Of a stretch of 7,352 bases of DNA, positions 1 through 5,523 are shown in pieces (position 1 is the first letter of the stretch; every line of letters begins with the position of its first letter). Under the pieces are notes generated by a model that saw nothing but the letters and a program-made list of their open reading frames with translations, searched no databases and had not been told where the DNA came from. The stretch is from Planctomycetota bacterium (GTDB lineage Bacteria > Planctomycetota > Phycisphaerae > Sedimentisphaerales > Anaerohalosphaeraceae). The translations under genes and the position numbers were made by a program. Where the stretch lies: the NCBI GenBank assembly GCA_003644215.1, contig QNBU01000050.1, forward strand, positions 1 to 7,352, written 5' to 3'.

Positions 1-46
1 GCGGGTTGCAATAAAACGCTAAGGTTATTAAGTGGCAGGACTTATG

Positions 47-73
47 GTGTGTTAATCGTTATGGTTAACACAC
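47..73. repeat. 9-bp inverted repeat with 9-nt loop
   Basis: GTGTGTTAA at 47-55 is the exact reverse complement of TTAACACAC at 65-73, separated by 9 nt. It lies about 90 bp beyond the stop codon of the leftward glycoside hydrolase gene. There is no T-run directly after the stem on either strand, so it is not a classical rho-independent terminator. It could be a protein-binding dyad for a gene lying to the left of the window, or an RNA hairpin at the end of the leftward operon. The symmetry is directly visible; the role is unknown. Confidence 0.5.
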
Positions 74-124
74 TTGTTTGGATGAGAGCCAAAATTTTCT
101 AACAAGGAGTAATAAGCAGCTTAC

Positions 125-138
125 GGGAAACGATTACA
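125..138 (-). promoter_or_regulatory. Possible LacI-family/cre-like operator
   Basis: Read on the minus strand this is TGTAATCGTTTCCC. It fits the general LacI/CcpA-type operator pattern TGNAANCGNTTNCA at every fixed position except the last. It lies 23 bp past the end of the GH2 gene and could control a leftward gene beyond the window. LacI-family regulators commonly control sugar genes, which would suit the neighbouring glycosidase-like gene. The match is one short degenerate motif, so a chance occurrence is quite possible. Confidence 0.25.
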
Positions 139-161
139 ATTTGAAAGTGAGGTACTGAATA

Positions 162-2609
162 TCAAGCAAGATTGGCACTGAACATTTCAAGTGGGGTGCG
201 GATTGGCGGAGGCGAATCGTGGTATGAGACATGAACTTCTTTTAGCTCGTTTGGCAGCAGGATCATGAAATTGTCGCTGATGTTTGCGGGTTGGGGCGGA
301 GTGATTTGTAGGTCTCGGACGGGGACTTCGGAAGTGAGCGTAACGACCCAGGCGTTTTTTTTGTTGTTTGGGGTGATTTGGAGGTCGATATCGGCGATGG
401 GCCAGTGGAAATGTTTGTCAGGGCAGTAAAAATGGGTGTTTTCGGCGAGGGTTTTGTCGTTATTTTTGATACAAACAGATAAAAAGGGCCGCGTCGGATC
501 GTCGGGTGTTGATAGCGATTTGGGCAGATTGATCGCTGTTGCTTTGGAAAAGGGGGACACTCGCAGGGGGATTTCTGTCGCGTCCAAAATCTCGCCACTG
601 GCTGCAATCATCCGGCAGGAAAGCACACCCGTAACCGGAGAAGCAGTGTCATTAATGACATGCGCCTTGAGCAGGCCGGTTTCGTCTTCCGGCAGCAGGG
701 TAACGAGTATCGGAGCAAAAAATCGTCGCGTGTAATAATACAGTGCTTTGGGCTCTCTGTGGGCGTCCAGCATGGCCGTGTTGATGGATAAGGCGAAACT
801 GTTGAATGCACCCAGCATACAGCCGCAGCCGATGGGCTTGTCGGCCCGGAACTTCTCAACCGCGTTTTTTGCCCCCCGTGCCTGAACCACTTGGCTTTGC
901 CAAATATATTCGGGCAGATTTTTAGGCGGCCCAAAATGCTCTATCTGGCAGAGGGCGATTTTTTGGAGCGATGAATCGCTGCGAGTCAGTTTTTCGAGTA
1001 TTCTGAAAGAATTTTCAGCGTGGACGGATTTCACGGGCAGGATGCCCGTGCCACGGCTTAAGCCCGGCAGCGACGGGGTATCGGGTGTAGTGGCGATCAG
1101 CGTTTCGTTATCATCGTTCTGGCTGGATCGTGTGGGGATATAGTTTCTGTCCGGGTCCAGTTCATTGAGCAGTTGCGGGAGCAGTTTGTGATAGATCGGT
1201 TTGCCGTAAAACTTTCGCCCCTTTCCAAGTTGGCCGCTTTTGTGCAGGGAGTCGATATTGTTATTGCCGCACCATAAGGCGATACAGGCATGGTTGCGGA
1301 GTTGCTTAATAATGCTTTTCGCTTCATCCTTGACGCGATCCAGAAACCATTGACGGTCGGGGTAATAGGCGCTGTCGAACATAAAATCCTGCCAGACCAG
1401 AATGCCCATCTTATCACACAACCGGTAGAACGCAGGGTTTTCATAAGTCCCGCCGGCCCAGACACGCAGCATATTCAGATGGCACTCTTTGGCCCGATCC
1501 AGCAATTGTTCATAGCCGGTTTTCGTTCCCGGCAGCAGGGACAGCGGCATCCAATCGGCGCCTTTGAGCGCGATGGACTGTCCGTTGACAAGACAGTCAG
1601 TTTTGCCGGAAGATTTCTCGATCTGAATAGTTCGAACGCCAAAGCCCTCATCGACGGTATCGAGTAATGTCCCATCGCCGGTCATCAATTTTGCGCGGAC
1701 ATGATACAAATGCGGAATCCCATACCCCTGCGGCCACCAGAGAAACGGCCGGTCGATATGCAGAACTGTCGAAGCGGTCTTGTCGTTCTCCTCCAACAGA
1801 AGTTCCTGCTCCAGATTCAGACCGCCGCCGGTCATCACGATTTTGCATTTAAGAGGGCCGTTGTGATTGTTAATGCGTTGGATGTCTAAGGCCACACGGA
1901 TATCGGCGGTGTGCTGGTTGCAGTCGATGGTGCGAAGATGCAGGTTTTTGATTTTTGCGGCATTGCTTCCTTCGATCCTTATGGCCCGAAATATCCCGCA
2001 CCCGGCGAGAGCAGGTCCGAACTCGGAGCCGAATTGATAGGCCGGTTTGCGAATATAAATACTGCGCGGGTCGCGCAGGGGGTCATTAGCGAGCTTTCCA
2101 TATCGATGCAATAGGTGGCTCGCGTGATGCAAAGCGGAAACGAATTTGATCGTGAGTTGATTGCCGGATTCTTTGAGGTGGGGCTTAATGTTAAATCGGT
2201 GAGCAATAAACATAGTGTCTGTCTTGCCGATAAGCTTTTCATTTAGCCAGATGTGGGCGACGGTATCCAACCCGTCAAAAGTGATCTCGATCTGTTCTTT
2301 TTCAAGCAGTGATGACGGGACATCAAATTCTTTACGGAAAACCCAGCTTTTTTGATCGACCCATCGGATGTCATTCAGGTTAGAGGATAACTCCGGGATA
2401 GAAATAACTCCCGCTTGTTCAAGGCAGTTATAAATCGACGAGGGAACCGTTGCGTCCAGCCAATGGCCCGAGTCCAGATCCCGCATCCGTCGGGCCGATT
2501 CGGGAAACTCCTTAAACTGCCATTGCGGGCTTAATACGAAGCATTCTTTTTGCATCTGCGCATTGTATGACTGTGGCGGAAAGGATTCAAGGGGTTTTCG
2601 AAAGTTCAT
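162..2609 (-). CDS. GH2 beta-mannosidase-like protein, probably catalytically inactive
   Basis: This 815-residue protein has the length and domain order of GH2 beta-mannosidases, which remove terminal beta-mannose from mannans or N-glycans. It has an N-terminal jelly-roll (about 25-215), an Ig-like domain (about 220-330), a TIM barrel (about 335-635) and C-terminal Ig-like domains ending in a typical LLPNELKEV segment. Family landmarks include IRKPAYQFG (186-194), VNGQSIALKGADWMP (341-355), LRVWAGGTYE (381-390), GILVWQDFMF (402-411) and KALYYYTRRFFAP (621-633). Key catalytic features are missing. The acid/base motif WCGNNE reads WCGNNN (446-451), so Glu is replaced by Asn451. No SEFG-type nucleophile motif occurs between 452 and 600, and the WDWG-like segment reads SEFG (195-198). 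The usual WQLND motif is LGAFNS (599-604). Residues 520-526 are GTGILPV, encoded by a dispersed palindrome. No signal peptide is visible, so the product is probably cytoplasmic. No clear Shine-Dalgarno precedes the start; Met19 is an alternative. The gene follows the siroheme gene by 5 bp. It may be a pseudoenzyme or a decaying gene that is still open. Confidence 0.85.
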   Translation of the reverse strand: MNFRKPLESFPPQSYNAQMQKECFVLSPQWQFKEFPESARRMRDLDSGHWLDATVPSSIYNCLEQAGVISIPELSSNLNDIRWVDQKSWVFRKEFDVPSSLLEKEQIEITFDGLDTVAHIWLNEKLIGKTDTMFIAHRFNIKPHLKESGNQLTIKFVSALHHASHLLHRYGKLANDPLRDPRSIYIRKPAYQFGSEFGPALAGCGIFRAIRIEGSNAAKIKNLHLRTIDCNQHTADIRVALDIQRINNHNGPLKCKIVMTGGGLNLEQELLLEENDKTASTVLHIDRPFLWWPQGYGIPHLYHVRAKLMTGDGTLLDTVDEGFGVRTIQIEKSSGKTDCLVNGQSIALKGADWMPLSLLPGTKTGYEQLLDRAKECHLNMLRVWAGGTYENPAFYRLCDKMGILVWQDFMFDSAYYPDRQWFLDRVKDEAKSIIKQLRNHACIALWCGNNNIDSLHKSGQLGKGRKFYGKPIYHKLLPQLLNELDPDRNYIPTRSSQNDDNETLIATTPDTPSLPGLSRGTGILPVKSVHAENSFRILEKLTRSDSSLQKIALCQIEHFGPPKNLPEYIWQSQVVQARGAKNAVEKFRADKPIGCGCMLGAFNSFALSINTAMLDAHREPKALYYYTRRFFAPILVTLLPEDETGLLKAHVINDTASPVTGVLSCRMIAASGEILDATEIPLRVSPFSKATAINLPKSLSTPDDPTRPFLSVCIKNNDKTLAENTHFYCPDKHFHWPIADIDLQITPNNKKNAWVVTLTSEVPVRDLQITPPQPANISDNFMILLPNELKEVHVSYHDSPPPIRTPLEMFSANLA
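1032..1050. repeat. Dispersed GTGILPV palindrome inside the GH2 gene
   Basis: CACGGGCAGGATGCCCGTG is a perfect inverted repeat with 8-bp arms (CACGGGCA and TGCCCGTG) around a 3-nt loop. In the GH2 reading frame it encodes part of GTGILPV (residues 520-526). From general knowledge, this palindrome and peptide recur across planctomycete and verrucomicrobial genomes as a REP-like dispersed element. Only one copy is visible here, so its repeat status cannot be shown from the window. It sits in the stretch where beta-mannosidases normally carry the nucleophile motif, and the frame stays open across it. Confidence 0.6.
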
Positions 2610-2614
2610 TGCTG

Positions 2615-3256
2615 TTAAGCGGTTGCGCTGTCGGTTATCAGGGCATTGGCATATGCGATCCAGTGCTGTTGGCCTTTGCGGTTGTAGATGTCAAATGATT
2701 CATCGCCGGCAAGTTGGCCCAGAAGGGATTTTCGCTGATTTGGATCCGAGACCCGTTTGAGAATTTGTGACCGCACTTTTTGCAGTTGTTCAAGAAAGCG
2801 GCCGTGTGTTTCCGTGAAAAGCATATCCAGCTTTCGACGAATGTGGCCCGCATAAGCGGGGCAGTTGCCGTCGGTGCCGATGGCGATGTGCAAATCGCCG
2901 CGTTTGACAACAGCGGGGGTGTAGAAGTCGCACAATTCGGGCTGATCAACAACATTGCAGAGGATTTGCAACTCCTGGCAATCGTGATAAATCTGCCGGT
3001 TCAGAGTCGAATCATTGGTTGCGGCGATCACCAGAGTGGCCCCGACCAGATAGTTCTTGCTGTACAAGCTCAGGATCAATTCCACATCGGCAAGGTCAAT
3101 CGCATCACTGCCAGCGGGATCGATACGCTCGGCGACAACCGTTACCCTTGCCCCGGCTTCATGCAGTGCCTGAACCTTTCGAACCGCCACCGAACCGGCC
3201 CCGATAACGACCCCGCGGCGACCCTTCATGTCAAGATAGATTGGAAATTTTGGCAT
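2615..3256 (-). CDS. Precorrin-2 dehydrogenase/sirohydrochlorin ferrochelatase (Met8/CysG N-domain type)
   Basis: A 213-residue protein of the Met8p/CysG N-terminal family. It oxidises precorrin-2 to sirohydrochlorin with NAD+, and some members also insert Fe2+ to give siroheme, the cofactor of sulfite and nitrite reductases. The nucleotide-binding loop GAGSVAVRK spans 19-27. VIAATND (76-82) and NVVDQPELCDFYTPA (101-115) are family signatures. Asp104 matches the conserved catalytic/metal-site aspartate. IAIGTDGNCPAYA (124-136) corresponds to the usual IS-T-GG-SP segment, but has Cys132 where Ser is typical. The helical C-terminal part is present, and the methyltransferase domain of full CysG is absent, as in single-domain homologues. 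It is a soluble cytoplasmic enzyme. A GGAG lies only 2 nt before the ATG, too close for an ideal ribosome site. It is the first visible gene of a leftward unit with the GH2-like gene. Confidence 0.9.
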   Translation of the reverse strand: MPKFPIYLDMKGRRGVVIGAGSVAVRKVQALHEAGARVTVVAERIDPAGSDAIDLADVELILSLYSKNYLVGATLVIAATNDSTLNRQIYHDCQELQILCNVVDQPELCDFYTPAVVKRGDLHIAIGTDGNCPAYAGHIRRKLDMLFTETHGRFLEQLQKVRSQILKRVSDPNQRKSLLGQLAGDESFDIYNRKGQQHWIAYANALITDSATA

Positions 3257-3343
3257 GGCTCCATGATAACGAAAACCGGCTAAAAAAACAAAAGTAATAG
3301 CCCCTTTTTGGCAAAATAATCGCCACCTCTAAAAAACTTTTCA

Positions 3344-3373
3344 TTGGATTTACACCCCAATTGCCCATACAAT
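3344..3373 (+). promoter_or_regulatory. Putative sigma70 promoter of the fumarase-beta gene
   Basis: TTGGAT at 3344-3349 and TACAAT at 3368-3373 are separated by 18 bp. This would start transcription near 3380, about 30 nt ahead of the ATG at 3411. The -10 is a good match and the -35 moderate. It is the best candidate in the 154-bp divergent region. I saw no comparably good promoter for the leftward siroheme gene. Confidence 0.4.
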
Positions 3374-3410
3374 GAGACCTCGAAATTGACAGGATTCGTG
3401 CAGGACAAGA

Positions 3411-3968
3411 ATGAATCATAAAAAACAAATCAAAACACCTTTAGACGATGCGGTGGTATGGCAATTGAGGGCCGGTGATGAGGTGCTGATCAGCGGAAAA
3501 GTGCTGACAGGGCGTGATCAGGCGCACAAGCGATTGTGTGAGCGGATTGCCCAGGGCGGGCCGCTTCCGGTGGAGTTGGCCGGGATGCTGATTTATTTCG
3601 TTGGCCCGACGCCCGCCGCACCGGGCCAGGTTATTGGCGCCGCAGGACCGACGACCTCATCACGAATGGATGCCTTTACGCCGCAACTATTAGCGCAGGG
3701 GCTTAAAGGGACGATTGGCAAGGGCTATCGCGGCCAAAGCGTCCGCGACGCGTTGGTAAAAAACAGGGCCGTTCACTTTTCCGCGCTGGGCGGGGCGGGG
3801 GCATTGTTGAGTAAACACATCATTAAAAGCCAGATCGTCGCCTACGAGGATCTTGGTACTGAGGCAATCCGACTGCTGGAGTTTGAAGATTTCCCGGTGG
3901 TCGTTGCTTACGATTGCCGTGGGAACAGTGTTTATGGAAAAGAAAAGAACCGGACTCCGGTTACATAG
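3411..3968 (+). CDS. Class I fumarate hydratase/L(+)-tartrate dehydratase beta subunit
   Basis: This 185-residue protein matches the beta subunit (C-terminal domain) of iron-sulfur class I hydro-lyases, which interconvert fumarate and malate or dehydrate L-tartrate. Family landmarks are SGKVLTGRDQAHKR (28-41), PTPAAPGQVIGAAGPTTSSRMD (66-87), IGKG (102-105), SALGGAGALLSKHI (124-137) and AYEDLGTEAIRLLE (144-157). The beta subunit has no [4Fe-4S] cysteines; those lie in the alpha subunit. The alpha gene normally sits directly upstream, but here the upstream neighbour is a divergent siroheme gene and the downstream gene is an unrelated small protein. The partner must therefore be elsewhere, or this protein works alone. 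AGGA at 3402-3405, 5 nt before the ATG, supports the start. Fumarase and tartrate dehydratase cannot be told apart from this subunit. Confidence 0.9.
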   Translation: MNHKKQIKTPLDDAVVWQLRAGDEVLISGKVLTGRDQAHKRLCERIAQGGPLPVELAGMLIYFVGPTPAAPGQVIGAAGPTTSSRMDAFTPQLLAQGLKGTIGKGYRGQSVRDALVKNRAVHFSALGGAGALLSKHIIKSQIVAYEDLGTEAIRLLEFEDFPVVVAYDCRGNSVYGKEKNRTPVT

Positions 3969-3987
3969 CTTATCTGCGGACGATGAA

Positions 3988-4224
3988 ATGAACGAAATAA
4001 CAGGACACAACCTTGGCCCACAACCAATTATCGAGCTGTTGGAAAAACACAACCTCAAATCCCACGACCTCGTCGCCGCCTCGACCGAGCAGATTACGCA
4101 CAAAATGCTCGCCCGCGCCTGCAAGGGCCGCAAACTCTCCCGCCGCGTTCAGCTCAAAATCCGCGATGCCCTCAATGCCGCGACCGAGCAAACCTACAAA
4201 CTCGCGGATCTGTTCACCTATTGA
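3988..4224 (+). CDS. Small HTH-like protein of unknown function
   Basis: A 78-residue, Lys/Arg-rich, probably cytoplasmic protein that I do not recognise as a named family. Its middle looks like a four- to five-helix Cro/C1-type DNA-binding fold. A helix IIELLEKHN (13-21) is followed by LKSHDLVAAS (23-32), a helix with THKMLARACKG (37-47), then RKLSRRVQLKIRDALNAAT (48-66). The C-terminus ends YKLADLFTY. The same frame is open further upstream, with an ATG at 3934 giving 96 residues but overlapping the fumarase gene by 35 bp. The start at 3988, 19 bp after the fumarase-beta stop, fits better because the similarity to an HTH fold begins only after it. No strong Shine-Dalgarno is seen. The spacing implies cotranscription with the fumarase-beta gene. 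DNA binding is inferred from helix pattern only. Confidence 0.7.
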   Translation: MNEITGHNLGPQPIIELLEKHNLKSHDLVAASTEQITHKMLARACKGRKLSRRVQLKIRDALNAATEQTYKLADLFTY

Positions 4225-4275
4225 GCCGTTATTTTTTTACAAGCGACGGCCGTTTTCATCACAAATCGACGATCC

Positions 4276-4290
4276 TGAAATGACATTTCA
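4276..4290. repeat. 15-bp palindrome upstream of a strong promoter
   Basis: TGAAATGACATTTCA is a perfect inverted repeat with 6-bp arms and a 3-nt centre, 36 bp upstream of the -35 box at 4327. Its size and symmetry suit a site for a dimeric regulator, for example an activator of the downstream promoter. I cannot assign it to a regulator family. A 6-bp-arm palindrome can also arise by chance. Confidence 0.3.
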
Positions 4291-4326
4291 CACCTTATGG
4301 GACGGCCAAAGAAGCGCCGAATTTCC

Positions 4327-4355
4327 TTGACTTCCAGGTTTTTATTTGGTATAAT
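4327..4355 (+). promoter_or_regulatory. Near-consensus sigma70 promoter
   Basis: TTGACT (4327-4332) and a perfect TATAAT (4350-4355) are spaced by exactly 17 bp, predicting a transcript start near 4362. This is the strongest promoter in the window. It drives the short unit that contains the 37-codon ORF and ends at the terminator near 4580. Confidence 0.75.
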
Positions 4356-4405
4356 ACGCTTCGTTGAAAGAGTCAAATTTACATAGCTCAATGGGGGGCC
4401 GAATA

Positions 4406-4519
4406 ATGACGATTCTAAAAAAAGTGTTTCGTCGAAAAACAAGCAGAAAACCGAAGTATGAACACCCTCGCTATCTCGATCCGTCCGGGACTGCGTTAAA
4501 TGCCTGGCGGACTTTGTAA
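4406..4519 (+). CDS. Small basic peptide, 37 codons, function unknown
   Basis: This short ORF encodes a 37-residue peptide starting MTILKKVFRRKTSRKPKY and ending in GTALNAWRTL. The N-terminal half is strongly basic, with ten Lys/Arg among its first 17 residues. There is no membrane segment or signal peptide. An in-frame ATG at 4391 would add five residues, but the run of G at 4393-4398 then lies at a suitable distance to act as a purine-rich ribosome site for the ATG at 4406. The ORF is bracketed by a near-consensus promoter and a rho-independent terminator, giving a transcript of about 215-220 nt. I do not recognise the peptide. The transcript could instead be a small regulatory RNA with an incidental ORF. 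No antisense protein family is apparent here. Confidence 0.45.
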   Translation: MTILKKVFRRKTSRKPKYEHPRYLDPSGTALNAWRTL

Positions 4520-4545
4520 GTCATGATGTACTCCCTTCCTCTTGC

Positions 4546-4580
4546 TTTCCTCCTTTTAGCAGGGGGGAGGGGGTTTTTTT
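4546..4580 (+). terminator. Rho-independent terminator
   Basis: CCTCC at 4549-4553 pairs with GGAGG at 4566-4570. The stem can be extended outward by three T-G wobble pairs to about 8 bp, and is followed by seven T residues at 4574-4580. It terminates the rightward unit starting near 4362. The T-run overlaps the stop codon of the leftward tsaB gene by two bases. On the minus strand the stem lacks a following T-run, so it probably acts in one direction only. Confidence 0.6.
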
Positions 4581-5304
4581 AACTTTTCTGCCTTGGGCGC
4601 TTCACAGCGGCATCAGGTCCGCGAATGTACTTCGGCGTCAGTGCCAAGGGGTCTGCGAACTGCTTTTCGGCGGTCATCCGTTGTCCCACTTGGAACAACC
4701 CGGCCGCCGTTGCCAACCAGCAGGACTCATCTAAAAGATGAGTAAATGGGGCCTTGAATTTTTCGGCATAATAGACGAGTCCCTCTCCCAGCAGGCCGAC
4801 ATTCTTCTTTTTATTTATTTCCAGCCAATTTAGCAATTGTTTGGCGGTGAAAATATCTGTATCAAGGCATCTTTGCCAATGTCCATCAATTCGATCAAAG
4901 ACGGCGGCATAAAACAAATCTTTTTTTGCGTCCAGAATTGTAGCGATACAATCGACGGTTCCTCCGGTATCGGCGGCATATTCCGAGGCGCTTTCTGCGA
5001 TGACGGCCATCGAATCGGCGGCGATAATCTGGGCTCTTTGTGTAAAATAGAACATCTTGGCGGCGGTGGCCGCGATCCTAAGTCCGGTAAAACTGCCCGG
5101 CCCGGCAGTAATATAAACCTCTTCGATAGCATCGGCTGTGGCATTGGCCCGATGAAGCAGTCTTTCCAATACGGTGAATAATTCCGCACTGTGCTTCATA
5201 AACCCGGAAAACGAAATCTCCGAGATTAATTCATTACCCCGGCCGATGGCCGCAGAGCCGACTCGGCCGGAGGTTTCAATGGCGATAATCAGTTTTTCTG
5301 ACAT
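4579..5304 (-). CDS. tsaB: tRNA threonylcarbamoyladenosine biosynthesis protein TsaB (YeaZ)
   Basis: TsaB is the ASKHA-fold partner of TsaD. With TsaE it transfers the threonylcarbamoyl group made by TsaC onto A37 of ANN-decoding tRNAs in the cytoplasm. The 241-residue length is typical. Recognisable motifs are the N-terminal ETSGRVGSAAIG (10-21), MKHSAELF (36-43) and the family hallmark GPGSFTGLRIA (68-78). LDAKKDLFYAAVF (124-136) matches the usual DARRGEVYAA-type segment, and PKYIRGPDA (224-232) matches the C-terminal P-YLR motif. The family is essential in most bacteria. The start is the first ATG before the conserved IAIETS strand; no strong Shine-Dalgarno precedes it. Other t6A genes are not adjacent. 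Its stop codon overlaps the T-run of a convergent terminator. Confidence 0.95.
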   Translation of the reverse strand: MSEKLIIAIETSGRVGSAAIGRGNELISEISFSGFMKHSAELFTVLERLLHRANATADAIEEVYITAGPGSFTGLRIAATAAKMFYFTQRAQIIAADSMAVIAESASEYAADTGGTVDCIATILDAKKDLFYAAVFDRIDGHWQRCLDTDIFTAKQLLNWLEINKKKNVGLLGEGLVYYAEKFKAPFTHLLDESCWLATAAGLFQVGQRMTAEKQFADPLALTPKYIRGPDAAVKRPRQKS

Positions 5305-5345
5305 AATTGAAAGCTAAGGTCCGTAAAAAGCATTATTTTCCCCTA

Positions 5346-5374
5346 AATATACTCGTTATCAGTATCAAAAACAA
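5346..5374 (-). promoter_or_regulatory. Putative promoter of tsaB
   Basis: On the minus strand TTGTTT (5369-5374) and TATATT (5346-5351) are spaced by 17 bp. Transcription would begin near 5339, about 35 nt before the tsaB ATG. Both boxes are partial matches, and their position in the divergent region between tsaB and the exported TPR gene is suitable. Confidence 0.4.
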
Positions 5375-5447
5375 GCCCATCTATACCAGATTAACTATTT
5401 TTCACTTGCTTTTAGGATAGATTAAATATACACTGTTGGACGGCCGA

Positions 5448-5453
5448 TATAAT
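5448..5453 (+). promoter_or_regulatory. Putative -10 box for the TPR/secretin-like gene
   Basis: TATAAT at 5448-5453 matches the -10 consensus, but no good -35 lies 16-18 bp upstream. A transcript from here would have a leader of about 64 nt to the ATG at 5524. An alternative pairing just upstream is TTGCTT (5406-5411) with TACACT (5429-5434) at 17-bp spacing. The region is AT-rich, so these calls are tentative. Confidence 0.3.
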
Positions 5454-5523
5454 CATTAAAAGCGGTCTTCTTATGGAGTTATCTAAAATGGCTTTGTTCT
5501 GCCCTAATTCGTGGAGAGGTTTT

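Noticed and set aside
1290..1667. Rightward open frame of 125 codons inside the GH2 gene
   Set aside because: It is antisense to a continuous, family-matching GH2 coding sequence and has no recognisable motif or ribosome site.
2780..3283. Rightward open frame of 167 codons over the siroheme gene
   Set aside because: It lies opposite a gene with clear Met8/CysG motifs, and its translation resembles no family I recognise.
3386..3391. Perfect -35 hexamer TTGACA before the fumarase-beta gene
   Set aside because: A -10 at 16-19 bp would fall at the start of the coding sequence, and no TATAAT-like hexamer is there.
3853..3987. Upstream extension of the 78-residue HTH-like ORF into the fumarase gene
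   Set aside because: The extra residues are a shifted-frame reading of well-conserved fumarase-beta sequence. The start at 3988 avoids the overlap.
4225..4250. GCCGT/ACGGC inverted repeat after the HTH-like gene as a terminator
   Set aside because: The T-run lies inside the 16-nt loop, not after the stem, so it does not have terminator form.
4218..4442. Leftward 74-codon open frame
   Set aside because: It runs antisense across a strong rightward promoter and has no motif or ribosome site.
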